From Pseudomonas putida (GTDB lineage: Bacteria > Pseudomonadota > Gammaproteobacteria > Pseudomonadales > Pseudomonadaceae), in contig NZ_CP016634.1 in assembly GCF_002741075.1 (NCBI RefSeq), forward strand, positions 4,246,001 to 4,310,000: a DNA stretch of 64,000 nucleotides. Reading direction: 5' to 3'. Of this stretch, positions 44,625 through 54,381 are shown in pieces. The notes beneath the pieces are model-generated. The model searched no databases, had not been told where the DNA came from, and was given only the letters and a program-made list of their open reading frames with translations. The first letter of the stretch is position 1. Every line of letters starts with the position of its first letter. The position numbers and the translations under genes were made by a program.

Positions 44625-45842
44625 ATGCACCCGCAACGCACCGCCCTGCACAACGAGCTGCACGCCCGACCTTCGCTGTATTTCAACGAGCCCGCCCATG
44701 TCCATCACCTGGCTCTGCTGGGCGATGAGGCCGACTGCCAGGCTTTGCTGCAACGCTGCTGTCCGGATGCGCTGGACACCGATGCAGCCCAAGGCATCAC
44801 CCGGCTGGAGGGTCATCCGTTCAAATGGGAGCGTCACGCCGAGTTCTTCACCCTCACACTGGTGGTGCCCTGCGCCAGCCATGACACGGGCTGGCAGGGG
44901 CTGCCTCAGGTCCTGGCCGAGGCCATCGCGCCGCAGGCGGCGCAGGTGATCAATGCCGTGCAGGTGCTGGTGCGCGGCGATCAGGATCTGGATCTGACCC
45001 GCTACGGTTTCAAGGACCCGTGCGGCTCCTGCGTCGGCGGTGGCGACGCGGTGGTGTGGAGCGACTTTCGCCTGACCGAGGACGGCACCAACCGCCTGCT
45101 GTTCGTCAACCGGCGACTCAATGCCTACCGCCAGGGCCGAATGATCCGTCGCCTGCTGGAGATCGAGACCTATCGCATGATGGCCTCGCTGAGCCTGACC
45201 ACGGCCAAGACATTGAGTCAGGAGCTCGATGCTTTCGACAGAACCCTGGTGAGCCTCTCCGAGCGCAGCGCCAGCGTCGATGGCCATGACTCCAAGGCGC
45301 TGCTCGAAGCCATCGCCCACCTCTCGCGCCAGGTGGTCAGCCGCACGGTCAAGACCCGCCATCGCTTCGGCGCCACCCAGGCCTATGCACAGCTGGTGTT
45401 CGAGCGCCTGGGCGAGCTACGCGAAAGCCATGTGGGCGACTGCCAGCGCCTGGGGGTGTTCATCGAGCGGCGTTTCAAGCCGACCGTGCGTTATTGTGCG
45501 GCCACCGAGCAACGCCTGGAGCAACTGGGCAAGAACGTGGCCAACCTGGGCGATCTGCTGCAGGCACGGGTGCAGGTGGAGATGGAAGAACAGAACGCCG
45601 AGATCCTGCGCAGCCTCAATGCCCGGGCCGACGCCCAGGTGAAGATCCAGCGGGCAGTGGAAGGGCTGTCGATCATCGCCATCACCTACTACCTGCTGAA
45701 CCTGTTCAAACTGCTGTATGGCGGGCTGAACGTGCTGGGCGCGGGGCTGACCGCGCGCGAGGCGCTGCTGGGGATGGCAGTGCCGGTGATGCTGGTGCTG
45801 GGGATGATCCTGTTGCGGATCCGGCGGGCGAAACAGCATTAA
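44625..45842 (+). CDS. DUF3422 family protein with C-terminal membrane segments
   Basis: Starting at the ATG at 44625 gives 405 residues beginning MHPQRTALHNELHARPSLYF, the conserved start of the DUF3422 family; frames from 44493 add an unrelated leader. The middle contains WSDFRLTEDGTNRLLFVN near residue 145, then a predominantly helical segment with coiled-coil character (residues 200-330) and two C-terminal membrane helices. The function of the family is unknown. It follows the terminator of the aldehyde dehydrogenase unit and is monocistronic. Confidence 0.8.
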   Translation: MHPQRTALHNELHARPSLYFNEPAHVHHLALLGDEADCQALLQRCCPDALDTDAAQGITRLEGHPFKWERHAEFFTLTLVVPCASHDTGWQGLPQVLAEAIAPQAAQVINAVQVLVRGDQDLDLTRYGFKDPCGSCVGGGDAVVWSDFRLTEDGTNRLLFVNRRLNAYRQGRMIRRLLEIETYRMMASLSLTTAKTLSQELDAFDRTLVSLSERSASVDGHDSKALLEAIAHLSRQVVSRTVKTRHRFGATQAYAQLVFERLGELRESHVGDCQRLGVFIERRFKPTVRYCAATEQRLEQLGKNVANLGDLLQARVQVEMEEQNAEILRSLNARADAQVKIQRAVEGLSIIAITYYLLNLFKLLYGGLNVLGAGLTAREALLGMAVPVMLVLGMILLRIRRAKQH

Positions 45843-45853
45843 GGGGCGCCGAA

Positions 45854-45924
45854 GCGCCGCTCCCACAGGATCTACGCTGCTCCCAACACAACGCGGTGCC
45901 TGTGGGATTGGGCTATCCGCAAAG
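45854..45924. repeat. Degenerate REP pair between convergent genes
   Basis: GCGCCGCTCCCACAGG near 45854 and GCCTGTGGGATTGGGCTATC near 45898 are decayed REP halves in opposite orientation, between the DUF3422 gene and the mechanosensitive channel gene, which converge. Confidence 0.55.
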
Positions 45925-45950
45925 CAAACCCCACGGGCCTGCGATGGGCA

Positions 45951-48344
45951 TCACTGCGCTTCGTCCGCAGGGCGCGGGCTGTCCTGCAACAGCACCATGC
46001 TTTGCGGAGAAGACAGCGCGATGCCCTCGTCGCGCAAGCGCCCCAGCACCGTGAACAACAGGTCACTGCGCGCACCCGACACCTGACGAGGGCTGGACAC
46101 GTAGCCGCTGACGCTGAGCACCATGCCGCTGGCGGTGAGGTCCTTGAAGGTCACCGACGAGGCTGGCGCATCGAGGATCGCCTCATGTTCGCGGAAGGCC
46201 GTCAGCAGCAGTTCACGCACTTTGTTCGCATCGGTTTCCAGCGGCAGGGTCAGGGTGATGCCGACCACACCCAAGGCATTGCCCATGGTGACGTTGCGCA
46301 CGTTCTGCGAGATGAACTGGGAGTTGGGCACGATCACCGTGGAGCGGTCGGACATCTGGATTTCCGTGGCTCGCACATTGATCCGGCGGATATCCCCTTC
46401 GACCCCGGCCAGGCTCACCCAGTCCCCCACCTTGACCGGACGCTCAGTGAGCAGGATCAGGCCCGAGATGAAGTTCTGCACGATCTGTTGCAAGCCAAAA
46501 CCGATACCCACCGACAGGGCGCTGACCACCCAGGTGAGGCTGGTGAGGTTGATGCGCAAGGTCGTCATCACCAGCATGGCCAGGAACAGGAAGCCCAGGT
46601 AACCGACCAGGGTCACCAGGGAGGCGCGCATGCCGGCGTCCATGTCCGTCTCCGGCAGCAGGCGCTCGCTCAGCCAGCGCTTGACCACACGAATGGCGAA
46701 CAGACCGCCCAGGAACATGGCGACGGCGAGCAGGATGTCCTGGGGCACGATGTTCAGGTTACCCAGCAACTTGCCACCGGTGTCGTCCCAGTCCGCCAGG
46801 CTCAGCAGCAATTCGCCCGGGCTGGTGCCCGACGGCATGAGCACCAGCAAGGCGGCGACGAACAGCAAGAGCGTACGACCGATCCCTGCCAGGATCGTGC
46901 TGGCCTGGGCCTGGTGACGCTGCTGCAGCCCCAGCGCGGAGGCCAGGGCCAGGCCACCGGGCTGGCGTGGTGACAGGAGCGTTTCGCACAGGTCGCCGAA
47001 CACCGTGACCAGCAGGTAGGCGCAGGTGCCCACCACACTGACCCACAGCAGCTTGGCGGTGAGGAAGTAGGCCAGGGTCAGGTAACCGATGAGCAGCGCC
47101 AGCAGGATCAGCCCGACCCACACTACGATCACGAACGGGATCAGCCCCGCCAGCCCAGGCGCTCGCTCCAGCTGGTGCTGCTTGCGGGCACGGCGGTAGC
47201 ACACCAGCGCCGCGACGAAGATCAGCGACACCACCAACGCAGTCAGGCCATTAGTGGCCACGGTGAGCGCAAGGCTCGTGCCGATCACGCTGTTGATGCG
47301 CTCCTGGGTCAGCAGCACCATCAGGGCCAGGGCCAGGAGCTTGGGGAACCAGCCCAGGGCGCTGGCCACCTCGTCCGGGATCGGCGGCAACCGCCAGGAC
47401 GGGCGCTGGAGCATCAGCATGGCGCGGCCAAGGCCGGCGATGAAGGCACTGAACACCACCAGCGTCAGGATATGGTTGACCAGGCTGGCAATGTCGTTAC
47501 CCAGTTCGGCGCTGCTCTCCAGGCCCCACCGCACCAGCGACACCGAGCCGCCGATGGTGCTCAAGGTTGCCAGGCTGACACTCAAGGCCAGGGCGCTGCG
47601 GCGCAGGCGGCCCTCAGGCAACCAGCGGACCATGGCATTGGCCAGCAAGCGCTCAAGCAAGCGGCGTACCCATGTCCAGACCAAGAGCGCGGCCGCCAGA
47701 CTGCCAATGAACAGCCAACGGTGATCGGCACTGAAGGCACTGGCCACGGCGTCGGCCGCCTCGCCACGCAGATCGCGCAGACGGGCGACATCTTCGTCGG
47801 TCGGGCGGATCAGGCTCGACCAGAACGCCGGGTTCAGGGGGCTGGCGGCACGGGTGGTGACTTGGGAGTTGAACTGACTGCGGCGCAAGTTGACGATCTG
47901 CGTGGCCAGGTCGCGTGCCGACTGGGTCAGCTGGATGGCCTGCTGTTGCTCGGCCAGTACCTGTTTTTTCTCGTCACTGAGCTGCTTGCGCTGACGAGTG
48001 ATGCTTTCGGCTTCGTCCGGGAGCACCGGGCCGAGCACCTTGAGCTGGTCGTCCAGGCGTTCCACATCAGTGGTGCGTTGGGTGCCCACAGCATCGGCCT
48101 GCCGCTGTACTTGCAAGGCGGCCTGACGCAGCTGCGACAGCAGGTCGTCGTTGGCTTCGCTGGTCAGCCCTTGGCGAACCTGGTCAAGCCGATCGCTCAA
48201 TTGCTCCAGGCTGGCGTTTTCCTCCAGCGCCGGCAGCTCGTCCACGTTCAGTGGACCGACCGGTGCCGACCAGGCTGGTGTCGCCACCCACAGCAGCAAG
48301 GTGAGGATTCCTACGCAAAAACGGTAAAGGCTCAGGCGCCTCAT
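45951..48344 (-). CDS. Large MscS-family mechanosensitive channel (DUF3772 type)
   Basis: The 797-residue inner-membrane protein has a signal peptide (MRRLSLYRFCVGILTLLLWVATPAWSA), a periplasmic helical DUF3772 domain (about residues 30-190), about ten membrane helices, and the MscS core near residues 600-760 (VGIGFGLQQIVQNFISGLILL, then RPVKVGDWVSL and the beta domain with IRRINVRATEIQMSDRS). It opens on membrane tension to release osmolytes. Extended MscS paralogues of this kind are common in pseudomonads. Confidence 0.9.
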   Translation of the reverse strand: MRRLSLYRFCVGILTLLLWVATPAWSAPVGPLNVDELPALEENASLEQLSDRLDQVRQGLTSEANDDLLSQLRQAALQVQRQADAVGTQRTTDVERLDDQLKVLGPVLPDEAESITRQRKQLSDEKKQVLAEQQQAIQLTQSARDLATQIVNLRRSQFNSQVTTRAASPLNPAFWSSLIRPTDEDVARLRDLRGEAADAVASAFSADHRWLFIGSLAAALLVWTWVRRLLERLLANAMVRWLPEGRLRRSALALSVSLATLSTIGGSVSLVRWGLESSAELGNDIASLVNHILTLVVFSAFIAGLGRAMLMLQRPSWRLPPIPDEVASALGWFPKLLALALMVLLTQERINSVIGTSLALTVATNGLTALVVSLIFVAALVCYRRARKQHQLERAPGLAGLIPFVIVVWVGLILLALLIGYLTLAYFLTAKLLWVSVVGTCAYLLVTVFGDLCETLLSPRQPGGLALASALGLQQRHQAQASTILAGIGRTLLLFVAALLVLMPSGTSPGELLLSLADWDDTGGKLLGNLNIVPQDILLAVAMFLGGLFAIRVVKRWLSERLLPETDMDAGMRASLVTLVGYLGFLFLAMLVMTTLRINLTSLTWVVSALSVGIGFGLQQIVQNFISGLILLTERPVKVGDWVSLAGVEGDIRRINVRATEIQMSDRSTVIVPNSQFISQNVRNVTMGNALGVVGITLTLPLETDANKVRELLLTAFREHEAILDAPASSVTFKDLTASGMVLSVSGYVSSPRQVSGARSDLLFTVLGRLRDEGIALSSPQSMVLLQDSPRPADEAQ

Positions 48345-48400
48345 CGAATTCCCCTATTTACACACTCGATTTGGCGGGAATTCTACGCTGCTCCCAATGA

Positions 48401-49468
48401 TCACGTGAGTGCCGTTTCTCGCTCCAGCAACTGTCGCTTGCGTTCGACGCCCCAACGGTAGCCACTGAGATCGCCATCACGGCGTACCACCCGGTGACAA
48501 GGAATGGCCACGGCCAGGTGGTTGGCCGCGCAGGCCTGGGCAACCGCGCGCACGGCCTTGGGCGCGCCGATGCGCTGGGCGATGTCGGTGTAACTGACCC
48601 GGCTGCCCAAGGGCACCTCGCGCAGCGCCTGCCAGACCCGCTCCTGAAAGGCCGTGCCCTGCACATCAAGCGGCAAGGCCAACCCCAGCGCCGGCTGCTC
48701 GACGAAGCCCACCACCACCGCGACCAACTGCTCGAAACTGGCATCGCCCCCGATCAACTGCGCATTGCGAAACTGATCCTGCAACTCGCACAGCAGTTGC
48801 TCAGGGTCGTCACCCAACAGAATGGCGCAGATTCCGCGCTCGCTCTGGGCCACCAGGATCGCCCCCAGGGAGCACTGGCCGATGGCGAAACGAATGCGCG
48901 CTCCCGCCCCGCCAGCGCGATATTCACGCGGACGCATGCCCAGGCGCTGACCAGCACTTTCATAGAATCGGCTATTGGAGTTGTAGCCGGCGTCATAGAT
49001 CGCGTCGGTCACGGAACTGGCTTGATCATCGAGCCGCTCACGCAGGCGCCGGGCGCGGAAGGCCGAGGCATAGGCTTTGGGTGTAAGCCCTGTCTCGGCC
49101 TTGAACAGCCGATGCAGGTGGAAGGGACTGAGCGCCAGTTGCTCGCCCAGTTGCTCAAGGTTGGGCGCGGTGTCGCTGGCCTCGATCAATCGACAGGCCC
49201 GAGCAACCAGCTCGGTGCGTCGCGCAACCTGTTCGGCCTTGGCCTCGGTGCAGCGGCGACAGGCACGATACCCGGCCGCCTGGGCCGCCTCGGCGTCGGC
49301 GAAGAACTCGACGTTCTCGCGCTTGGCCAGGCGCGACTTGCAACCCGGCTGGCAGTAGACGCCCGTGGTGCGCACGGCATAGACGAAATGGCCGCAGGCC
49401 GCAGCGTCGCGGGCCTGCACGGCGAGCCAGCGGTCGGCATCGGTGAGGTAGGTTGAGGCAGGCTTCAT
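48401..49468 (-). CDS. ada: Ada: methylphosphotriester sensor, AraC-type regulator and O6-methylguanine-DNA methyltransferase
   Basis: Repairs alkylated DNA and activates the adaptive response. The ATG at 49468 has AGGAG at good spacing; the ATG at 49474 sits directly on that site. The 355-residue protein (E. coli Ada, 354) has the N-terminal zinc domain with cysteines in GVYCQPGCKS and YRACRRCTEA, the AraC helix-turn-helix (LALSPFHLHRLFKAETGLTP, residues about 115-135), and the C-terminal methyltransferase with the acceptor cysteine in IPCHRVV near residue 320. It is followed leftward by the channel gene and preceded by an AlkA-type glycosylase. Confidence 0.94.
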   Translation of the reverse strand: MKPASTYLTDADRWLAVQARDAAACGHFVYAVRTTGVYCQPGCKSRLAKRENVEFFADAEAAQAAGYRACRRCTEAKAEQVARRTELVARACRLIEASDTAPNLEQLGEQLALSPFHLHRLFKAETGLTPKAYASAFRARRLRERLDDQASSVTDAIYDAGYNSNSRFYESAGQRLGMRPREYRAGGAGARIRFAIGQCSLGAILVAQSERGICAILLGDDPEQLLCELQDQFRNAQLIGGDASFEQLVAVVVGFVEQPALGLALPLDVQGTAFQERVWQALREVPLGSRVSYTDIAQRIGAPKAVRAVAQACAANHLAVAIPCHRVVRRDGDLSGYRWGVERKRQLLERETALT

Positions 49469-49558
49469 GGGCATCTCCTGACTGCGGATGGTTCAAGCCT
49501 GACAGGATGGAAGGCGCGTGGCACTCCGATTCTTGCCGAGCAATGTGCGCTTGATCGC

Positions 49559-50185
49559 CTACGCTCGCCACAGGTACCAGGACGCCACCGTGCGGTAAGG
49601 GCTCCAGCCGCCGCCCAACGACCGCAACTGCGCAGGTGTTGGCGCCTTGTCCATACCCTTGAGCCGCCGGTACCCCTCTCGCACGCCAAAATCGTCCACC
49701 GGCAGAATGTCGGAGCGCTCCAGGCAGTAAATCAAGAGCATCTCCACCGTCCAGCGGCCAACACCGCGCAGGCTGACCAAACGCTCGATCAGCGCATCAT
49801 CCGTCAAGGCCAGGGCCTGTTCGCGGCTGGGCACGATACCGTCCAGCCGCGCCTGGGCGATGCCCTGCACGGTCGCCAGCTTGCTGGCGGAGAACCCACA
49901 GGCGCGCAGTACATCAGCCGGTGTGGCCAGCAACTGCTCAGGGGCGGGAAACGCAGCCTCAGGAAACAAGGCCAGCATCCGCGCCAGGATCGCCTCGGCC
50001 GCCCGGGCGTGCAGTTGCTGGTACGCCACCGCACGCACCAGCGCTTCGAAGGGTTCACGCTCGGGCGCCGCGCTGTGCAGGCAGGGGCCGATGGCAGCGA
50101 TATGCCGGGCCCAGTCCGGGTCCAGGGCGGCGAGAAAATCCGTGGCTTCACGGTAGGCCACGGGCGAGAGGTCGGCGTGGATCAT
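49559..50185 (-). CDS. DNA-3-methyladenine glycosylase, AlkA-like (HhH-GPD)
   Basis: Excises alkylated bases. The ATG at 50185 follows GGAGGG and gives 208 residues. The helix-hairpin-helix LRGVGRWTVEMLL is near residue 137 and the catalytic aspartate is in LPVDDFGVREG near residue 158. It is shorter than E. coli AlkA because the N-terminal beta domain is missing, as in the small bacterial and yeast Mag1-type enzymes. Its position just upstream of ada, in the same direction, suggests induction as part of the adaptive response. Confidence 0.87.
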   Translation of the reverse strand: MIHADLSPVAYREATDFLAALDPDWARHIAAIGPCLHSAAPEREPFEALVRAVAYQQLHARAAEAILARMLALFPEAAFPAPEQLLATPADVLRACGFSASKLATVQGIAQARLDGIVPSREQALALTDDALIERLVSLRGVGRWTVEMLLIYCLERSDILPVDDFGVREGYRRLKGMDKAPTPAQLRSLGGGWSPYRTVASWYLWRA

Positions 50186-50298
50186 GCGCAGTGCCCTCCA
50201 GTGATCGGAAAACACCCAGCTTAGACCAATCGCTTAGCGGCTAAACGACGGATCTTGCGCGGGTAATTTCGCTGTCAACGGCCTTACGCCGTGGCGCC

Positions 50299-50367
50299 TT
50301 CCTCGCGGGGAGCCCGCTCCCATTGGTATCCCTCAGGCCCGCTGGGAGCGAACTTATTCCGCGACGG
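50299..50367. repeat. REP-like element with degenerate inverted partner
   Basis: TTCCTCGCGGGGAGCCCGCT followed by CCCATT (50299-50324) is a REP variant. GCTGGGAGCGAACTTATTCC at 50341 with the following GCGACGG looks like a decayed inverted partner. It lies between two leftward genes. Confidence 0.6.
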
Positions 50368-50377
50368 CGCACCGCTC

Positions 50378-51538
50378 TCAGTCTGTCACAGCCCGCAGCT
50401 TGGCCGCCCGTCGATACGACTGCCGGGCAAAGCACACGAACAGCCCCGCCATCAGCGCCAGTGCCATCGGCAGCCCGTGGGGCGCCACATCCATCGCCGC
50501 GCCGCTGACCAGCGGCCCGACCAGGCTGCCGACACCCCACAGCAAGCCGACGCTGGCGTTGGCGGTGACCAGGTCCTGACCCTTGAAGCGCTGGCCGATC
50601 AGCACCAGCGCCAGGGTGTAGATGCCACCGGCCACCGCCCCCAGCAATACCAGCATTGGCCAGAGCAACCAGGTTGCCTGAAGCAGCCACGGCAGGCCGA
50701 TGCCGATCGACATGGCCACCAGGCCGCACACCAGGTGCAGCCCAGTGCGCTCGACCCGGTCTGCCAGCCAGCCCAGAGGCAATTGGAAGATCATGTCGCC
50801 GGCGAACACCACCGTCACCATCAGCGCCGCCACGCCTACGGCAAAGCCATGACTACTGGCATACACCGGCAGCAACGACAGCACCACGGCATCGAAGAAG
50901 GAGAAGAACAGCACCGCCACACACAGCGCTGGCGCCACGCGGAAGAAACCGGCCAGGGTGAAACTCTTTTCGCCCTCCTCGCCATGCTCCACATGATCGT
51001 TGGGCACCGTCAGCACGATGCACAGCAAGGCCAGACCATAGCAGGCCGTCACCACGCCGGTGACCCAAGGGCTGTTGGCACCGACCAGCGCCAGCATCGC
51101 CGGGCCCAGCACCTGGAAACCGGTGAAACTGGTGGCGTACAGCGCCATGATCTTGCCGCGATTGTGATCCGGGCACAGCTCGTTGACCCAGGATTCGCCC
51201 AGGATGATCGCGATCCCCATGCCAACCCCCAACGCCAGGCGCAGCAGCGCCAGGTGCCAAATTGAGGCGAACGACCATTCCAGCAAGGCGATGCTCAGGG
51301 TGCACGGACTGAAGCACAGCAGGTAGATGGTGCGCCGGGTCAGGTGCCGGCAGCAGGCGTCGACCATGAACGCCGAGAGCATCATCCCTGCCGCCGGAAT
51401 GGCCGAGATGATGCCGATTTCAAGGGTACTGGCCCCCGCCTCGTGAAGGCGCAACGAGACCAGCGGCAAGCTCGCCCCCAGGCTGAAGCCCACCACCGAC
51501 ACGGCGAACAACAGGCCCGCCAGCAAACGCATGTTCAT
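50378..51538 (-). CDS. MFS transporter (YcaD-like)
   Basis: The ATG at 51538 follows AAGGAG and gives 386 residues with about 12 hydrophobic segments and a central charged loop (VPNDHVEHGEEGEKS). The MFS signatures are visible near residue 75 (ALLRLALGVGMGIAIILGESW) and in the second half (GWLADRVER). It resembles the small putative exporters of the YcaD type. Substrate unknown. Confidence 0.75.
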   Translation of the reverse strand: MNMRLLAGLLFAVSVVGFSLGASLPLVSLRLHEAGASTLEIGIISAIPAAGMMLSAFMVDACCRHLTRRTIYLLCFSPCTLSIALLEWSFASIWHLALLRLALGVGMGIAIILGESWVNELCPDHNRGKIMALYATSFTGFQVLGPAMLALVGANSPWVTGVVTACYGLALLCIVLTVPNDHVEHGEEGEKSFTLAGFFRVAPALCVAVLFFSFFDAVVLSLLPVYASSHGFAVGVAALMVTVVFAGDMIFQLPLGWLADRVERTGLHLVCGLVAMSIGIGLPWLLQATWLLWPMLVLLGAVAGGIYTLALVLIGQRFKGQDLVTANASVGLLWGVGSLVGPLVSGAAMDVAPHGLPMALALMAGLFVCFARQSYRRAAKLRAVTD

Positions 51539-51899
51539 GTACCACTCCTTGCACGCCACCCGCCGGCACCCACGTGCGCCGGTCGGCTGGAAACCACTGA
51601 AAAGATGTGCGAACGCAGGCGCCCAGGCTCACGCCGAGAAGGCGAGGCACAGCCGAGCGCGAATCAGTTCAGGGCAAGGTGTGGCGAGAAAGTGAAGGCG
51701 AACAGCACGCTGCGTCGACGCTTGAGCACCGTGTCGCTCGGCCACGTGCGACGTGCAGCCTGGAAAGCAGGCTGGCGAACAAGGCGAAGGAACAGGGAAC
51801 AGCGCATTGCATCGACTACGTGGGAAGAAAAGAGGCGGCACTCTAGGCCAAGGGCCGCCGACTCGTCAATCTCGGGACCGCCAGGCGGTCCCAAGGTCA
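51539..51899. other. Spacer between the two MFS transporter genes
   Basis: A 361-base gap between two leftward genes. Reading frames through it are short, Arg/Glu-rich and without ribosome binding sites, so I call no gene. A 9-bp hairpin GGGACCGCC/GGCGGTCCC (51874-51892) lies just after the Fsr stop but has no T run. Confidence 0.5.
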
Positions 51900-53114
51900 T
51901 CAGCGCTTGCCGGTGGACGGCAAGAACACCGCCAGCAAACCGAACAACGGCAGGTACGAACACAGCCCGTACACGTACTCGATCCCCCGCAGGTCGGCCA
52001 GGTACCCGAGCAATGCTGCCCCGATGCCCCCGAACCCGAACATCAGGCCAAAGAAGATCCCGGCGATCATGCCGACACTCCCCGGTACCAGTTCCTGGGC
52101 GTACACCACGATCGCCGAGAAGGCCGACGCGAGGATGAAGCCGATCACGACACTGAGCACGGTGGTCCAGAACAGGTCGGCGTAGGGCAGCACCAGGGTG
52201 AATGGCGCCACGCCCAGGATGGAGAACCAGATCACCGCCTTGCGCCCGATGCGGTCGCCGATCGGCCCGCCAAAGAACGTCCCGGCCGCCACCGCGCCGA
52301 GGAACAGGAACAGGTGCAACTGGGAGCTGGCGACCGACAGGTCGAACTTCTCGATCAAGTAGAAGGTGAAGTAGCTGGTGAAACTGGCCATGTAGAAGTA
52401 CTTGGAGAACACCAGCAGGCCAAGCACCACCAGCGCCAGGATCACCCGCTGGCGGGGAATGCCATTGCTGGCCTGCACGGCCTTGCGCGCCTTGAGCTGG
52501 TTGAGGTGGCCGGTGTACCAGCGGCGCAGCAGCAAGGTCACGGCAAAGAAGAACAACCCGGCCAGGCCGAACCAGGCCACGTGGGTCTGGCCGAAGGGAA
52601 TGACAATGGCCGCCGCCAGCAGCGGGCCAAAGGCCGAGCCGGCATTGCCGCCGACCTGGAACGTCGACTGGGCCAGGCCAAAACGTCCGCCCGAGGCCAG
52701 CCGGGCGATCCGCGAGGTCTCAGGGTGGAAGGTCGACGAACCAATGCCTACCAGCGCCGAGGCCAGAAGGATCATGGGGAAACTGCCGACGAACGCCAGC
52801 ATCACGATCCCGACCAAGGTACACACCGTGCCCAGCGGCAACAGGTTCGGCGTCGGTCGCCGGTCAGTGAAGAAGCCCACCCAGGGTTGCAACAGCGAGG
52901 CGGTGACCTGGAAGGTCAGGGTGATCAGGCCGATCTGGGCAAAGCTCAGGTCATAGTTCGCCTTGAGCATTGGATAGATGGCCGGCAATACCGACTGGAT
53001 CAGATCGTTGATCAGATGCGCCAGCGCACAGAAGGCGATGATGCGCATCACCAGCGGGTTGGCTTGGGCCGTCGCGCTGGTGGCGGTGGAAGTCTGGGCG
53101 CTGCTGGTGGCCAT
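51900..53114 (-). CDS. fsr: Fosmidomycin resistance-type MFS exporter
   Basis: The 404-residue protein has about 12 membrane helices and the Fsr pattern: HLINDLIQSVLPAIYPMLK near residue 33, TLTFQVTASLLQPWVGFFTDRR, GIGSSTFHPETSRIARLASGG near residue 120 and VGGNAGSAFGPLLAA. E. coli Fsr exports fosmidomycin, the inhibitor of the MEP pathway enzyme Dxr. Natural substrates are unknown. An AGGGAGTCC lies upstream of the MATSS start outside the coding region, so the gene is probably monocistronic. Confidence 0.8.
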   Translation of the reverse strand: MATSSAQTSTATSATAQANPLVMRIIAFCALAHLINDLIQSVLPAIYPMLKANYDLSFAQIGLITLTFQVTASLLQPWVGFFTDRRPTPNLLPLGTVCTLVGIVMLAFVGSFPMILLASALVGIGSSTFHPETSRIARLASGGRFGLAQSTFQVGGNAGSAFGPLLAAAIVIPFGQTHVAWFGLAGLFFFAVTLLLRRWYTGHLNQLKARKAVQASNGIPRQRVILALVVLGLLVFSKYFYMASFTSYFTFYLIEKFDLSVASSQLHLFLFLGAVAAGTFFGGPIGDRIGRKAVIWFSILGVAPFTLVLPYADLFWTTVLSVVIGFILASAFSAIVVYAQELVPGSVGMIAGIFFGLMFGFGGIGAALLGYLADLRGIEYVYGLCSYLPLFGLLAVFLPSTGKR

Positions 53115-53417
53115 GGCAGGGAGTCCGTCCGCGAATTTGGGATCCGATTATCCGGAAACAAGTAGATAGATAGCTACCTTTTTATATCGTCGCCACAGCC
53201 TTTGCAGCGGCGTGTCAGTGATGACGTCAACCTCGCCCCCCACACAGCGCGCAGAACGCTTGGCTGGCGAACAGCATTTGCACCTGCCCAAGGTGCTCGG
53301 CCATTGCCTGGTGGTACGTTGATCCGGGCTTTCTGGCTAAGCGATTGAAAGCGCGTAAATTTTTTTTGAAATGAGTGTTGACACAATCGCGTTTCAGGCG
53401 AATAATGCGCGCCACTT

Positions 53418-53494
53418 GGCTACATAGCTCAGTCGGTTAGAGCACGGCATTCATAATGCCGGTGTCCGGGGTTCAAGTCCCTGTGTAGCCACCA
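53418..53494 (+). tRNA. tRNA-Met (elongator, anticodon CAT)
   Basis: A 77-base cloverleaf with encoded CCA. The acceptor GGCTACA pairs with TGTAGCC. The anticodon loop TTCATAA carries CAT, and the T arm contains GGTTCAAGTCC. The paired first base (G1:C72) shows it is the elongator, not the initiator. Confidence 0.96.
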
Positions 53495-53500
53495 TATTGA

Positions 53501-53530
53501 AAAGGGCTTATCGAAAGATAAGCCCTTTTT
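53501..53530 (+). terminator. Intrinsic terminator after tRNA-Met
   Basis: A perfect 12-bp stem AAAGGGCTTATC/GATAAGCCCTTT closed by a GAAA tetraloop and followed by T residues. The A-rich left arm makes it bidirectional, so it may also end the leftward LysE gene. Confidence 0.95.
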
Positions 53531-53565
53531 CTTTGCCCGCGAAAAACCGCACGTCCCGCCACAAC

Positions 53566-54183
53566 TCATCGCACCCCCGCCGCCATCATCGCGACACCCA
53601 GCCCGATCAGGGCCACGCCGATCACCCGATCAACCATCACCTGTCGCTCGATCATTGCCTTGCGCAGCACTGTACTGGAAAAAAACACTGCCACCAGACT
53701 GAACCACACCCAATGGGCGAACGACATGAACGCACCATAGGCAAAGTCCAGGGCCATCGGGCTTCCGGGCTGCACCACCTGGGTATAGGCACTGACCACG
53801 AACAGCATGGTCTTGGGGTTCAGCGCATTGGTCAGAAAGCCCGTGCGAAGTGCCTTCAGCGCGCTCACCTGGCCGGCCTGCGCAAGGTCGTCGAGACTGA
53901 TCCGCGCGGTGTTGGTCAGCGATTGATAGCCCAGGTAGATCAGGTACCCCGCACCCAGCACCTTCATGATCATGAACAACAGCGGGCTCTGACTGATGAT
54001 CACGGCAATGCCCAGAACCGTGTACAGCACATGCACCTGCACCCCCAAAGCGATGCCGACGGCGGCGGCAAGACCCGCCTTGCGTCCCTGTGCATAACTG
54101 CTGCGGGTGACCATGGCGAAATCGGCGCCGGGGCTGATGACAGCCAACACAGTGAACAGGGCGACAGCGATCAGTTCATTCAC
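53566..54183 (-). CDS. LysE/RhtB-family amino-acid exporter
   Basis: The 205-residue inner-membrane protein starts at a GTG (54183) behind GAGGAG. It has six hydrophobic segments and the family's ISPGADFAMVTRSSYAQGRKAGLAAAVG signature near residues 16-43. It exports an amino acid such as threonine, homoserine or lysine; the substrate is not determined. It diverges from a GcvA-type LysR regulator, a likely controller. Confidence 0.88.
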   Translation of the reverse strand: MNELIAVALFTVLAVISPGADFAMVTRSSYAQGRKAGLAAAVGIALGVQVHVLYTVLGIAVIISQSPLLFMIMKVLGAGYLIYLGYQSLTNTARISLDDLAQAGQVSALKALRTGFLTNALNPKTMLFVVSAYTQVVQPGSPMALDFAYGAFMSFAHWVWFSLVAVFFSSTVLRKAMIERQVMVDRVIGVALIGLGVAMMAAGVR

Positions 54184-54381
54184 GAAAAGCTCCTCGATAG
54201 GCGATGAAAAAACACAGATGCGCCAATTATCTAGGGCTTATCCACAGGCAAAAATCGATTTATAGTGCGATGAATCCGCTAGTTTTCTTCACAGATTGGG
54301 GAGCGGACTCACTCTCGAAGCCGCGGTGTTCTCCTCGCGCGGCTGAGCCCACTCCCACAAGGCTGTCGCGCCGATACGATC

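Noticed and set aside
51607-51846. Short frames in the spacer between the two MFS genes
   Set aside because: No ribosome binding site, biased residue content and no known family. Kept as a non-coding gap.
51753-53165. A 470-codon plus-strand frame opposite the Fsr-like gene
   Set aside because: Its composition is Gln, Arg, Gly and His-rich with no domain, typical of an antisense shadow of a membrane protein gene.
53418-53494. tRNA-Met as an integration site for a genomic island
   Set aside because: No integrase gene or duplicated tRNA 3' end is visible on either side within the window.
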